Shown: positions 8,609 through 17,243 of the stretch, piece by piece
Layout of the letters: every line of letters begins with the position of its first letter
Position numbering within the stretch: the stretch's first letter is position 1
Assembly: GCF_008000755.1 (NCBI RefSeq)
Contig: NZ_CP041690.1
Location: 124,001 to 188,000, forward strand
From: Youhaiella tibetensis
GTDB lineage: Bacteria > Pseudomonadota > Alphaproteobacteria > Rhizobiales > Devosiaceae
Direction of reading: 5' to 3'
DNA length: 64,000 bases
Notes under the pieces: model-generated
What the model was told of the DNA's origin: nothing
The model's input: the letters and a program-made list of their open reading frames with translations, nothing else
The model's database searches: none
Translations under genes and position numbers: made by a program

Positions 8609-10144
8609 ATGAGCATTAGCGGACCGGAAGCTCTCAGCTCGCTCGAAGAAGCCTTGCGCGACATCCGGCGAGAGGAAGACGAAATCTCAAAGCGCCTGGC
8701 CCGCTCGGCCGAGCGCATCGCCAAGTTTCGCGAGAACGAAGGCGAACTGTTGCGCCAGCTCGCCATGGTCCGCCTCGATCCGGCCACCCAGGCCCAGCTC
8801 GACAAGACCATTTCGCAGGCCGAAGCGCAGGCGCGCGACATGATCAAGCGCCATGCCGGCGAACTCGCCTCGACCGAGGACGCCCTCAAGACGCTCGACG
8901 CGGCGATCGCCCAGTTGACCCAGGACCGGGCCGCGGCGCTCGCCGTCGTCGACAAGCGCCAGGCCGAACTCAAGGCCCTCTCGGCCAAGATCGCCACCGC
9001 TATCGCCAAGGACCCCGCCTATGCGCAAAAGCGCAAGGAGGCGAGCGACCTGCAGGTGGTAGCCGCCGAGAGCCTGCGCAAGACACAGCAGGCAGAGGCC
9101 GACCGCGAGCAGAAGGGCCGCCCCTACCGGGACGATCCGCTGTTCATGTACCTGTGGAATCGCGGCTACGGCACGCGCAACTACCAGTCCAACAATCTCT
9201 TCCGCTGGCTGGACGGCAAGGTCGCCTCCCTCATCGGCTTCAATGGCGCACGCCCGAACTTCGCCATGCTCAACGAATTGCCGCTGCGCCTGCGTGAGCA
9301 CGCAGAGCGCCAAGCGGCTAATGCTGCGGCGGCCGAAAAGGAAGTGGACGACCTCGAGAACCGCGCGATCGATGCGGCCGGCGGCCAGCCGGTTCGCGAG
9401 GCGATCGAGAAGGCGCAGGCCAGCATCGCCGAGATCGACGGCAAGATCGTTGCCGCCGAAGACGACCGGGACGAGCGCGCCAAGGCCATGCGCCAGCTAG
9501 CCCAGGGGGCAGATCCGGCTTTCGAGCGCGCCATCTCCGCCTTCGCCGAAGGCCTGGGCCGGGAGGACATCCAGTCCCTCCTCGCCGAAGCCAGGCGAAC
9601 CGCCACCGCCCAGGACGACGCCATCATCGCCCAGATCGATGACATCCGCGTGCGGGTGCGCGAAGAGGATGCCGAGACGGCCGACCAGAAGGAACGCCTC
9701 AAGACCCTGGCGACCCGGCGGCGCGAGCTCGAGGACATCAGCTACGAGTTCAAGAAGCAGCGGTACGACGACCCGCGCTCGACCTTCCGCGAAGACAAGC
9801 TGGTGGGCGACCTGCTCAACGATTTTCTGCGCGGCGGTATTGCCGCGGCTACCTACTGGGATCTCTGGCGGCGCAGCCAGAACTGGAGTTCGGGCACCTC
9901 AGACTGGGGTGGCGGCTATGGCCTGCCGCGCAACGGGCGCAACCCGTGGCCGGATAGCGGCGGCGGGTTCAACTGGCCCGACAACAGCTTCGGCGGTGGC
10001 AGTTCGCGCGGCGGATCTTCCGGCGGCGGCTTCGGAGGCGGCTGGGGCGGCGGCAGTTCAGGCGGCGGCGGCTTTTCGAGACCGCGCACCGGCTCGGCGG
10101 GAACGCGCAAGACCGGCGGCTTCAAGACCGGGGGCGGTTTCTAG
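8609..10144 (+). CDS. Coiled-coil protein with glycine-rich C-terminal tail
   Basis: A protein of 511 residues without a signal peptide. Residues 1-160 form a long coiled coil. A compact aromatic segment follows (DPLFMYLWNRGYGTRNY, about 170-186), then a second coiled coil (about 225-375) and a conserved-looking FREDKLVGDLLNDFLRGGI. The tail from about residue 433 is rich in Gly, Ser, Trp and Phe. Such tails occur on some membrane-quality-control proteins, but I do not recognise this family. It is third in the operon, 3 bp after the membrane protein gene, so co-translation is likely. Its stop overlaps the convergent lipoprotein gene by 4 bp. Confidence 0.75.
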   Translation: MSISGPEALSSLEEALRDIRREEDEISKRLARSAERIAKFRENEGELLRQLAMVRLDPATQAQLDKTISQAEAQARDMIKRHAGELASTEDALKTLDAAIAQLTQDRAAALAVVDKRQAELKALSAKIATAIAKDPAYAQKRKEASDLQVVAAESLRKTQQAEADREQKGRPYRDDPLFMYLWNRGYGTRNYQSNNLFRWLDGKVASLIGFNGARPNFAMLNELPLRLREHAERQAANAAAAEKEVDDLENRAIDAAGGQPVREAIEKAQASIAEIDGKIVAAEDDRDERAKAMRQLAQGADPAFERAISAFAEGLGREDIQSLLAEARRTATAQDDAIIAQIDDIRVRVREEDAETADQKERLKTLATRRRELEDISYEFKKQRYDDPRSTFREDKLVGDLLNDFLRGGIAAATYWDLWRRSQNWSSGTSDWGGGYGLPRNGRNPWPDSGGGFNWPDNSFGGGSSRGGSSGGGFGGGWGGGSSGGGGFSRPRTGSAGTRKTGGFKTGGGF

Positions 10145-10719
10145 CAGGGCGCCAGCGCGGTCTGGTTCGAGAGCGCCAGGGCGTTGGCAAGGACTTCGTC
10201 CCTGATCAGGGTCGCGCCCTCGGCTGTGCCCGGCAGGCTGACCTTGACCGAGAATCTGGCCTTTTCGACATCGACCGGCCCCGTGCCGCAAAAGCGCGGC
10301 GCCACCGACAACCCGCCGGTGGCCGAGGCATTGCCCGTCGAGCGCGCCCACGCCTGGGCAGCGCGCAGCGCCTGCTTGTCGGCAGGTGCGAAACCCATGA
10401 AGTAATAGGCCCGCCCCGCCGCGGGCGGCGGCAACGCGGCAGCCAGATCGCCCGGATCGGCGAGCGCCAGCACTGCGTCGACGCGCCTTGCAGGCTGGCC
10501 GGGTACCGAAAAGCTGACGCTCATCGTGGTGGTCTCGGGGACCGGCTGCACCTCGGACGGCAGGTCGAGGATCAGCACCAACTCGGAAACATCCTGGCGC
10601 ACCGGATCGACCGCCTCGAGCTTTTTCTGGGTTTCGGGAACGAGAGACGAACAGCCCGCGACCAGCAGGCCGCAGAGCAACGCCGCGAGCGGACGAATCG
10701 GAAAACCACGCATCCTCAT
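10141..10719 (-). CDS. Predicted lipoprotein, unknown function
   Basis: A protein of 192 residues with a lipoprotein signal peptide: positively charged start, hydrophobic core and lipobox LLVAGC, giving Cys23 as the lipidated residue. The mature part is beta-rich, with a C-terminal CGTG and a final Cys that might form a disulfide. I recognise no domain. It is transcribed against the preceding operon, its last 4 bp overlapping that operon's end. Confidence 0.7.
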   Translation of the reverse strand: MRMRGFPIRPLAALLCGLLVAGCSSLVPETQKKLEAVDPVRQDVSELVLILDLPSEVQPVPETTTMSVSFSVPGQPARRVDAVLALADPGDLAAALPPPAAGRAYYFMGFAPADKQALRAAQAWARSTGNASATGGLSVAPRFCGTGPVDVEKARFSVKVSLPGTAEGATLIRDEVLANALALSNQTALAPC

Positions 10720-10845
10720 GCCCCCAGTCTAGTGATGCGGGTGGCGAAAGTGCAGCGGGGTGCGCAAGAAAGCCGGGCAAATCGGGGGATGGTGCCGTTG
10801 GCATCGCGCCGGTGATGCGGCAGACTTCCACGCGGAGGGGGCCGA

Positions 10846-11733
10846 ATGGATTTTCCGCGTGCACTTGCCGTCCTATTGCTGGCACTGGCCGTAAGCGTAT
10901 CTCCGGTTCGCGCCTCCTGGGAGCGCGGCCTGGCCGAGTACGAAGCCGAGCAGTTCGAGGAGGCCTTGTCGCTCCTGTTGCCCCTGGCCGAGGCGGACGA
11001 TGTCCGGGCCCAGGAGATCGTCGCCGACATGTACTTCTTCGGCCAGGGCACTGAGCCGAACAGCCTTGAAGGCCTCAGGTGGTCGAGGCGCGCCGCCGCG
11101 CTCGGCAGTGGGGAGGCGGAGAACGATCTCGGCGTCGCCTACGCCCTTGGCGATCAGGTCGAGCAGGACGACGCCGAAGCCCTTCGCTGGTTTCTCAAGG
11201 CCGCCGCGCACGGCAACGCCAAGGCGCAGATTTCGCTGGCCAAACGCTACCTTTATGGTCTGGAAGGCGTCAGCCGCGACGTTGCCCTTGGCCTGCGCTA
11301 TCTCGAGGCCGCTGTGAGCAGTGATCATCCCCGCGCCCTGACGAGCCTCGCCCAACTGACCGAGCAGGGAGCATTCGGCCTGCGGGCCGACCGGCGCGAG
11401 GCTTTCCGCCTGCTGGAACGTGCCGCCGAGCAGCGCTTCGCGCCCGCGCAGATGAACCTGGGCTTCCATTATGCGATGGGGATCGGCGTGCGTCGCGACC
11501 CGACCAGGGCCATCACCTGGTTCATGATCGCGGCCAAAGGCGGCTGCATCCGTGCCGCCCAGATGGCCGAACCCTGGGTGGCCGGGCATACGGACAAGGC
11601 GGTCGAGACGGTCCGGCAACTGGTGGCGGAGTGGGAGGCGGCTCACCCGCCGCGTCAGCGCCGCAATGCCAACGACCTCGGCCCGGATTCGAGCTGCGCG
11701 CCGATCGCGCACCCAGGTGCTCTCAAGACATAG
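10846..11733 (+). CDS. Exported Sel1-repeat protein
   Basis: A protein of 295 residues with a signal peptide (cleavage near VRAS-W at about 23-25) and four to five Sel1-like helical repeats. Typical repeat units are AENDLGVAYALGDQVEQDDAEA, of which only part is quoted: ALRWFLKAAAHGNAKAQ. Others are YLEAAVSSDHPRALTSLAQL and FAPAQMNLGFHYAMGIGV. Sel1 repeats form a superhelical protein-interaction scaffold, and in this order such proteins often act in the envelope. It is a single gene ending at a shared terminator with pyk. The partner is unknown. Confidence 0.85.
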   Translation: MDFPRALAVLLLALAVSVSPVRASWERGLAEYEAEQFEEALSLLLPLAEADDVRAQEIVADMYFFGQGTEPNSLEGLRWSRRAAALGSGEAENDLGVAYALGDQVEQDDAEALRWFLKAAAHGNAKAQISLAKRYLYGLEGVSRDVALGLRYLEAAVSSDHPRALTSLAQLTEQGAFGLRADRREAFRLLERAAEQRFAPAQMNLGFHYAMGIGVRRDPTRAITWFMIAAKGGCIRAAQMAEPWVAGHTDKAVETVRQLVAEWEAAHPPRQRRNANDLGPDSSCAPIAHPGALKT

Positions 11734-11736
11734 AAA

Positions 11737-11762
11737 AAGGGCCGGCGTCGCCGCCGGCCCTT
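11737..11762. terminator. Bidirectional terminator between the Sel1-repeat gene and pyk
   Basis: A perfect 11-bp stem (11737-11747 with 11752-11762, AAGGGCCGGCG arm) closes a TCGC loop. A-run and T-tract flanks allow it to work on both strands. It lies between two convergent genes. Confidence 0.85.
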
Positions 11763-11784
11763 GTCGAAGTCCTACCCGTTGCGA

Positions 11785-13221
11785 TCAGGACGAACCGGTG
11801 CCATCCTGGCGCACGAAGGCGATGCGCAGCATGTTCGTGGCGCCGGGCGTGCCCAGCGGAATACCCGCCGTGATGGCGATGCGGTCGCCCGGCCGCGCCA
11901 GGCCTTCCTGGTAGGCGATGACGCAGGCGCGATCGACCATGTCCTCAAGGTTCACCGCATCCTCGGTTTCCACGCAGTGGATGCCCCAGACGATCGAAAG
12001 ACGGCGCACGGTGCGGTAGTTCGGGGACAGCGCCAGGATCGGCTTGCTGGGACGCTCGCGCGCCGCGCGGATCGCGGTCGAACCCGAGGAGGTGTAGGTG
12101 ACGATGGCGGCCAGGTCGAGAGTCTCGGCCACCTGGCGTGTCGCCGCCGAGATGGCGTCGGCAGCGGTCGCCTCGGGCTCGGTCATCTGCGCACGGATGA
12201 TCGAGCGGTAGTTGACGTCGTTCTCGACGGCAACCGCCACCTTGTTCATGGTGGCGACGGCTTCCACCGGGTACTGGCCCGAGGCGCTCTCGGCCGACAG
12301 CATGATGGCGTCGGCGCCTTCGAAGACGGCGATGGAGACGTCCGAAACCTCGGCGCGGGTCGGAACCGGCGAGGTGATCATGGATTCGAGCATCTGGGTG
12401 GCGACCACCACCGGCTTGCCGTAGCGGCGCGCGATGCGGATCATGCGCTTCTGCAGGCCCGGCACCTGTTCGAGCGGCATTTCGACACCCAGGTCGCCGC
12501 GGGCGATCATGAAGGCGTCGCAGAGCTTGATGATCTCCTCGAGCCGTTCGACGGCTTGCGGCTTTTCGATCTTGGCCATGACGCCGGCGCGGCCCTGCAC
12601 GATCTTACGGACATCGATGATGTCCTCGGGGCGCTGGACGAAGGAAAGCGCGATCCAGTCGGCGTCGTTCTCGAGCGCCTTGAGCAGGTCGGCATGGTCC
12701 TTTTCGGTGAGCGCACCAACGGAAAGCAGCGTGTCGGGAAGGCTGACGCCCTTCTTGTCCGAGAGCTTGCCGCTGTGGACGACCGTGGTTTCGATCGAGC
12801 CGCCGCCCACGCGCGTGGCGCGCAGTTCGATCTTGCCGTCATCGAGCAGCAGCCGGTCGCCGACGCTGACGGCCTCGAGAATTTCCGGATGCGGAAGGTG
12901 GACGCGATTGACGTTGCCCGGTTCGGGCGAGTTGTCGAGCGTGAAGGTGGCGCCGGCCGTGAGCATGACCGAGCCGCCGTCGAACTTGCCGACGCGCAGC
13001 TTGGGGCCCTGCAGGTCCACCAGGATCCCCAGGGGATGCTTGATGACCTTTTCGACGTTGCGGATGCGCGTCACCGTCTGCGCCAGCAGCTCGTGGCTGG
13101 CATGGCTCATATTGATGCGGAACACATCGGCGCCGGCCCTTGCCAGCTCCTCGATCGTTTTCTCGTCCTGGGAGGCCGGTCCCAGGGTCGCCACGATCTT
13201 TACGCGTCTCAAACGTCTCAT
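11785..13221 (-). CDS. pyk: Pyruvate kinase
   Basis: Catalyses phosphoenolpyruvate plus ADP to pyruvate plus ATP, the last step of glycolysis. The 478 residues match the family. Recognisable segments are KIVATLGPAS at the start, VFRINMSHAS, DLQGPKLRVG, MAKIEKPQAVERLEEI, MIARGDLGVEMPLEQVP (active-site region) and MLSAESASGQYPVEAV. It lies 3 bp downstream of the DUF1036 gene and is probably co-transcribed with it, a pairing common in Hyphomicrobiales. Confidence 0.98.
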   Translation of the reverse strand: MRRLRRVKIVATLGPASQDEKTIEELARAGADVFRINMSHASHELLAQTVTRIRNVEKVIKHPLGILVDLQGPKLRVGKFDGGSVMLTAGATFTLDNSPEPGNVNRVHLPHPEILEAVSVGDRLLLDDGKIELRATRVGGGSIETTVVHSGKLSDKKGVSLPDTLLSVGALTEKDHADLLKALENDADWIALSFVQRPEDIIDVRKIVQGRAGVMAKIEKPQAVERLEEIIKLCDAFMIARGDLGVEMPLEQVPGLQKRMIRIARRYGKPVVVATQMLESMITSPVPTRAEVSDVSIAVFEGADAIMLSAESASGQYPVEAVATMNKVAVAVENDVNYRSIIRAQMTEPEATAADAISAATRQVAETLDLAAIVTYTSSGSTAIRAARERPSKPILALSPNYRTVRRLSIVWGIHCVETEDAVNLEDMVDRACVIAYQEGLARPGDRIAITAGIPLGTPGATNMLRIAFVRQDGTGSS

Positions 13222-13224
13222 GAA

Positions 13225-13806
13225 TCAATCCGAACTTTGAGTAGTGGCCGGAGAATCCGGCGCGGGAGTGGTCTGGTCGTCGGGCGGCGGGGCGTCCGAG
13301 CCGTCAGGGGAGCCGCTTTCATCACCGAGCGGTGCGCCGCTCACGTCGTCGCCTTCCGGCACGGCATCGCGGTTTTCGGTGAGCTGCAAGGTCCAGTCCG
13401 AGCGGTTCTGCGTGTCGACTTCGAAAAACCCGGTGCGCTCATAGCCCCGCGCCAGGCAATCCTCAACACCGAAAATGGTGAAGCTTTCGTCGCGCGTGCA
13501 CATATAGACCGAGCCGTCCCAGGCTCCGCCCCCGATATCGTCGGCGACATAGAGATAGTAGAAGCGCGAGTTGAGATCACCCTGGTAGACCACCGCGCAT
13601 TGCTGCGGGGCGGCGACCCACCAGCCTTCCGACTGCCAGCCGCGCTCGGCCCGGTAACCCAATGCCACCGATACCTGATTGCCCGTCTCGTTGCAGACCC
13701 GCAGGTCCGCATAGGCGGGTTCAATCGATACAAACGGGCTGCACAGCAGCGCGCCGATCAGGGCAAAACCGAGACGGGTGTTAAGCAACAGATTGCCGAA
13801 TGCCAT
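13225..13806 (-). CDS. DUF1036 family exported protein
   Basis: A protein of 193 residues with a signal peptide (cleavage near AYA-DLRV, about residue 33) and a DUF1036 domain (PF06282), about 34-145. The domain is recognisable from LRVCNETGNQVSVALGY, GWWVAAPQQCAVVY and the paired cysteines. The last 45 residues are a low-complexity tail rich in Asp, Pro, Ser and Gly. Function is unknown. The tight linkage to pyk suggests shared transcription rather than a shared pathway. Confidence 0.88.
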   Translation of the reverse strand: MAFGNLLLNTRLGFALIGALLCSPFVSIEPAYADLRVCNETGNQVSVALGYRAERGWQSEGWWVAAPQQCAVVYQGDLNSRFYYLYVADDIGGGAWDGSVYMCTRDESFTIFGVEDCLARGYERTGFFEVDTQNRSDWTLQLTENRDAVPEGDDVSGAPLGDESGSPDGSDAPPPDDQTTPAPDSPATTQSSD

Positions 13807-13865
13807 GAAAAGAAGTCCTGTTTGTGCGCAAGCGCTCCAGCCAAGTCAACCGCTAATGACGGGAT

Positions 13866-13887
13866 TTGACCGAATTGCGAAGGTCAA
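13866..13887. promoter_or_regulatory. Inverted repeat between DUF1036-pyk and gapR
   Basis: TTGACC (13866-13871) and GGTCAA (13882-13887) are perfect inverted arms 10 bp apart in the 172-bp divergent intergenic region. On each strand the arm can also be read as a -35-like TTGACC. It may be an operator or two overlapping promoters. Confidence 0.3.
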
Positions 13888-13978
13888 GCGCGCCCAGGAG
13901 TGGATTGCACCGGAAACCGCTTGAATGCGCGGCCTGCCTGCGGTTGAACGGGGCTCCAAAGAGTCTAAGGAATCGACA

Positions 13979-14242
13979 ATGGCAGAAGACAGCGTCGCCC
14001 AGGATCAGCTCAGGGCATTCATCGAGCGGATCGAGCGCATGGAAGAGGAAAAGGCCGCCATCGCCGCCGATATCCGCGAGATCTACGCCGAGGCCAAGGG
14101 CAACGGCTTCGATACCAAGGTGCTGCGCCAGGTGGTCAAGATCCGCAAGCAGGACCACAACGAGCGCATGGAGCAGGAAGCGATCCTGGACCTTTACCTC
14201 TCCGCGCTGGGCATGCAGGCGGCTCCGCCCGAGGACATGTAG
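13979..14242 (+). CDS. gapR: GapR nucleoid-associated protein (DUF2312)
   Basis: A small chromosome-binding protein that in Caulobacter recognises overtwisted DNA ahead of replication and transcription forks. The product has 87 residues from the ATG at 13979, which has a TAAGGA ribosome-binding site 5 nt upstream. An upstream in-frame start would add 18 residues not typical of the family. The sequence shows the long helix [19 protein letters not shown] and the conserved [19 protein letters not shown]. It is a single gene, divergent from DUF1036-pyk. Confidence 0.93.
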   Translation: MAEDSVAQDQLRAFIERIERMEEEKAAIAADIREIYAEAKGNGFDTKVLRQVVKIRKQDHNERMEQEAILDLYLSALGMQAAPPEDM

Positions 14243-14289
14243 TCCTCGGTGCCGGCCGGTAAGGGCCGGCCATTAAGGGTCGGGCAGGC

Positions 14290-15042
14290 ATGGCGCGCGT
14301 TTTCCTCGCCTCCATGCATTGCGCCTCCCCTCCGAATGAAGGTATTTTTCGCACTATTGTTACTTTAGGTATTTTCCGAACAACGGGTGCGGGGGCTGAT
14401 CACATATCTGCGCGTGAGAGACTGGTGAGACGCCTCAGGCAGGCGTTTCTCGACTATGGCTATGAGCAGATTTCGATGAGCGCGCTGGCCGAGATTTGCG
14501 GCCTGACGCGGCGTGCCCTCTATCACCACTTCTCCAACAAGGAAGAAGCCTTCCGCTACGTGCTGCAGTTCGACGGCGAGGTGGCGATCCGCGACGGACT
14601 GGCCGCCGGCCGCGCCCGCATCGAAAGCGGCGCCTCGGCGGTCGAAGTCATTACCGAGATCATGGACATCCGCTACGGCGACAATCGCCGCCGCCTGGCT
14701 GCCTCGCCCCACGCGCTCGAGATCAACGACCAGGCGTTCCGGCGGGCACGCGATATCATGGTGCAGGCGGCCGTCGACTTTCAGGCTCAGCTCGCCGTCG
14801 TCATCACCGAGCTCCACGCCAAGGGCATGCTGTGCCTGCGCGCCAATGTGCGGGCCGAGACGCTGGCGCAGATGCTTTCGGACGGCGCGCGCGGCAGCAA
14901 CCAGGCCCTGCCACCCATTCCCCTCGACCAGCTGCGCCAGCGCTACGCCACCATGACCGAGGCCATTCTCTATGGCTCGGCCAACCGAGCCGCCGACCAG
15001 GATCGGCAGGGCAAGGTTGGCGCCTCCCGGCTAACTGCCTGA
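14290..15042 (+). CDS. TetR/AcrR family transcriptional regulator
   Basis: DNA-binding repressor type. The helix-turn-helix is clear at about residues 62-90 (MSALAEICGLTRRALYHHF), followed by a helical ligand domain without a recognisable signature. The start is uncertain. The ATG at 14290 gives 250 residues, with an unusually long and AT-rich leader encoding a duplicated GIFRT. A GTG at 14425 with GAGAGA just upstream would give a TetR of about 205 residues, though it slightly trims helix 1. It precedes the ABC transporter operon at 15153 and could regulate it or itself. Confidence 0.82.
   Translation: MARVFLASMHCASPPNEGIFRTIVTLGIFRTTGAGADHISARERLVRRLRQAFLDYGYEQISMSALAEICGLTRRALYHHFSNKEEAFRYVLQFDGEVAIRDGLAAGRARIESGASAVEVITEIMDIRYGDNRRRLAASPHALEINDQAFRRARDIMVQAAVDFQAQLAVVITELHAKGMLCLRANVRAETLAQMLSDGARGSNQALPPIPLDQLRQRYATMTEAILYGSANRAADQDRQGKVGASRLTA
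14341..14381. repeat. Direct repeat GGTATTTTYCGNAC in the TetR leader
   Basis: Two copies, 14341-14354 and 14368-14381, differ at two positions and are offset by 27 bp. They lie in the most AT-rich stretch near the TetR start. If the true start is downstream (14425), they would be candidate operator half-sites. If the 14290 start is right, they encode a repeated GIFRT. Confidence 0.4.
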
Positions 15043-15116
15043 TTCTTCAGCAAAGCTCGCCAAAGTTCACATGTTGAGCGAGTCGTCTTGACTTTTTGGC
15101 GCGGACACCCACAGAT

Positions 15117-15130
15117 TGAAACCGGTTTCA
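15117..15130. promoter_or_regulatory. LacI-type operator palindrome
   Basis: TGAAACCGGTTTCA is a perfect 14-bp palindrome with the central CG typical of LacI-family sites. It lies 22 bp upstream of the first transporter gene (start 15153), downstream of a TTGACT at 15089-15094. The most likely ligand is the LacI repressor encoded at 19104-20099 in the same locus. Confidence 0.65.
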
Positions 15131-15152
15131 CAGTGGCGCGGCAGGAGGACAC

Positions 15153-15827
15153 TTGCGGCTCGACCTCTCAATCCTGGTGCCTCACCTCGGCTTCCTGGCC
15201 GAGGGCGCACTGCTGACGGCGCAGGCCTGCGGGCTGGCGCTGATCGGCAGCCTCATCATGGGGGCGCTGGTCGCCATCGCGCGGACATCGTCCTCCCGGG
15301 CGATCCGGGGCGTCGCTTTCGCCTATGTCGACCTCTTCCGCAACGTCCCCTTCATCGTCCAGCTGTTCTTCTTCTACTACGGCCTGCCTGAGCTCGGGAT
15401 CTATATCGACGCCTTCACCACGGGCGTGATCTCGCTCTCGATCGCCGGCGGCGCCTTCGCCTCGGACGTGATCCGCTCGGGTATCCTGGCGATCGACCCG
15501 GGCATCATCGAAGCGGCGGAGGTGAGCGGCCTCTCGCGTCGCAAGACCTTCACCAGGATCGTGCTGCCCATCGCGCTGCGCACCTCGGTGCGCCCGCTGG
15601 GCTCGGTGTTCATCAACCTGATCCTCACCTCCTCGATCCTCTCCACCATCACGCTCAACGAGCTAACGGGAACGGCCAAGATCGTGGCCTCCGACACGTT
15701 CAAGCCGTTCGAGGTCTATGTGGTGCTGCTGGTTGTCTACGCGGCGCTCACCTACCTGGTCTCGATCCTCATCGGGCTCCTCCACAAGCGGCTCAACCGC
15801 GATCTCGTCGAGGGAGCGGTCGCCTGA
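15153..15827 (+). CDS. Amino-acid-type ABC transporter permease 1
   Basis: Inner-membrane permease of the His/Glu/Gln/Arg (HisMQ) class, 224 residues with about five helices. The family loop ending in EAAEVSGLSRRKTF carries the EAA motif that docks to the ATPase. The start is a TTG at 15153, preceded by AGGAGG at 15143-15148. It is first in an operon with a second permease (1-nt overlap), ATPase, hydrolase and binding protein. Context suggests an amino-acid conjugate rather than a free amino acid as substrate. Confidence 0.92.
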   Translation: MRLDLSILVPHLGFLAEGALLTAQACGLALIGSLIMGALVAIARTSSSRAIRGVAFAYVDLFRNVPFIVQLFFFYYGLPELGIYIDAFTTGVISLSIAGGAFASDVIRSGILAIDPGIIEAAEVSGLSRRKTFTRIVLPIALRTSVRPLGSVFINLILTSSILSTITLNELTGTAKIVASDTFKPFEVYVVLLVVYAALTYLVSILIGLLHKRLNRDLVEGAVA

Positions 15828-16498
15828 TGCGCTACACCGATTTCACCCCGTTCGACCTGGTATTGCTGGCGCAGGGCCTCGGCGTCACCATCGGGCTCTT
15901 CCTCGCCACCACCGTCATCGGCCTCTTCATCGGCACGGCGCTGGCGGTGATCCGCTTCTACCGCGTGCCGGTATTGACGCAGGTCGTGACCTTCATCACC
16001 GAGCTCCTCAAGAACTCGCCGGTGCTGGTGCAGCTCTTTCTCGTCTTCTTCGGCCTGCCGGCCTTCCTGCGGATCAACGTGACGCCGGTGGAAGCTGCCG
16101 TCATCACCATGTCTGGCAATACCGCGGCTTTCATCTACGTCATTGCAGTCTCGGCCATCGAATCCATCGGTCGCGACCAGATCGAGGCGGCGCGCGTTTT
16201 CGGCCTCACCCGCTGGCAGGTGCTGCGCCACATTATCGCCCCACAGGCTACCGCCTTTGCCATCGGGCCGCTGACGGGCCTCCTGGTCAACCAGTTGCAG
16301 GTCACTTCGCTCATCTCGGTGATCGGCGTCATGGACCTCACCAAGATCGGCAATACCCTCAACCTGCGTACCCTGCAGCCCTTTATCGTCTGGGCCGTGG
16401 TCGGGGTGCTCTACTACCTCTGCGCCAAGCTGATCGCCTGGCTGGGCTCGCGTCTGGAAACGCGGCTGCGCGCCCACACCGCCTGGAAGGGCCTCTGA
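15827..16498 (+). CDS. Amino-acid-type ABC transporter permease 2
   Basis: Second HisMQ-class permease, 223 residues. It shows LLKNSPVLVQLFLVFFGLPA, typical of the family, and the coupling loop IEAARVFGLTRWQVLRHI with an EAA-like motif. Its ATG overlaps the preceding stop (TGATG), so the two membrane subunits are translationally coupled. The pair forms the heterodimeric channel. Confidence 0.92.
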   Translation: MRYTDFTPFDLVLLAQGLGVTIGLFLATTVIGLFIGTALAVIRFYRVPVLTQVVTFITELLKNSPVLVQLFLVFFGLPAFLRINVTPVEAAVITMSGNTAAFIYVIAVSAIESIGRDQIEAARVFGLTRWQVLRHIIAPQATAFAIGPLTGLLVNQLQVTSLISVIGVMDLTKIGNTLNLRTLQPFIVWAVVGVLYYLCAKLIAWLGSRLETRLRAHTAWKGL

Positions 16499-16499
16499 A

Positions 16500-17234
16500 A
16501 TGATCAAAGCCGAAAACGTCAAGAAGGTCTTCGGGCCGGTCACCGTCCTCGAGGACGTCAACCTCACCGTCAATCCGGGCGAAGTGGTTTCCATCCTCGG
16601 CTCGTCCGGTTCGGGCAAGTCCACGCTCATCCGCTGCATCAACGGGCTCGAGCGGCTCGATGGCGGCAAGATTACCGTCGACGATTTCGACGTCTCCAAG
16701 CCCAGGGAACTGGCCGAAGCGCGCAAGCGCTCGGGCACCGTGTTCCAGCTCTTCAACCTCTATCCGCATATGACGGCGGTCGAGAACGTGACGCTCGCCC
16801 CCATCGAAGTGCTCAAGCGCCCCAAGGCCGAAGCCGAGAAGGAAGCGCGTGCGCTGCTCGCCTCGGTCGGCCTTTCCGAGCGCGCCGACGCCTATCCGGC
16901 CCAGCTCTCGGGCGGCCAGCGCCAGCGCGTCGGCATCTGCCGGGCCCTGGCGATGAAGCCGCGCTACCTGCTGCTGGACGAAGTGACCAGCGCCCTCGAT
17001 CCCGAAATGACCGCCGAAGTCCTCAATATCCTCGCCAAGCTGGCCGAGGAGGGGACGACGATGGTGTTCGTGACCCACGAAATCGAATTCGCCCGCCAGA
17101 TCTCCGATCGCGTCGTGTTCCTCGAAAAGGGCAGGCTCGTGGTCGACCTGCCGACCGAGCAGTTCTTCGCCGAAGATGGCGGCATGGCCAATCCGCGCGT
17201 CGCCCAGTTCCTCTCCAAGATGCGCAAAGACTGA
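16500..17234 (+). CDS. Amino-acid-type ABC transporter ATP-binding protein
   Basis: ATPase of the GlnQ/HisP class, 244 residues. Walker A is GSSGSGKST (about 35-43), the signature is LSGGQRQRVGICRAL, and Walker B reads LLLDEVTSALDPE. Two consensus positions differ from most relatives: Val replaces Pro after the catalytic Glu, and the Q-loop reads FQLFNLYPH instead of FQQFNLFPH. The catalytic residues themselves are intact. It starts 1 bp after the second permease gene. Confidence 0.94.
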   Translation: MIKAENVKKVFGPVTVLEDVNLTVNPGEVVSILGSSGSGKSTLIRCINGLERLDGGKITVDDFDVSKPRELAEARKRSGTVFQLFNLYPHMTAVENVTLAPIEVLKRPKAEAEKEARALLASVGLSERADAYPAQLSGGQRQRVGICRALAMKPRYLLLDEVTSALDPEMTAEVLNILAKLAEEGTTMVFVTHEIEFARQISDRVVFLEKGRLVVDLPTEQFFAEDGGMANPRVAQFLSKMRKD

Positions 17235-17243
17235 GTAATCTTC

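Noticed and set aside
9913-10140. Gly-rich coding repeats as a tandem DNA repeat or CRISPR-like array
   Set aside because: The repeats are irregular GGC-rich codons in a single frame with no spacers. They are a low-complexity protein tail.
14251-14270. Terminator after gapR
   Set aside because: A 7-bp GCCGGCC/GGCCGGC stem exists but has no T-run on either strand. It may be only a GC-rich palindrome.
16500-17234. Val in place of Pro in the DEPTSALD motif of the ABC ATPase as a sign of inactivation
   Set aside because: The catalytic Glu, Walker A lysine, Q-loop Gln and switch His are all present, so the change is probably tolerated.
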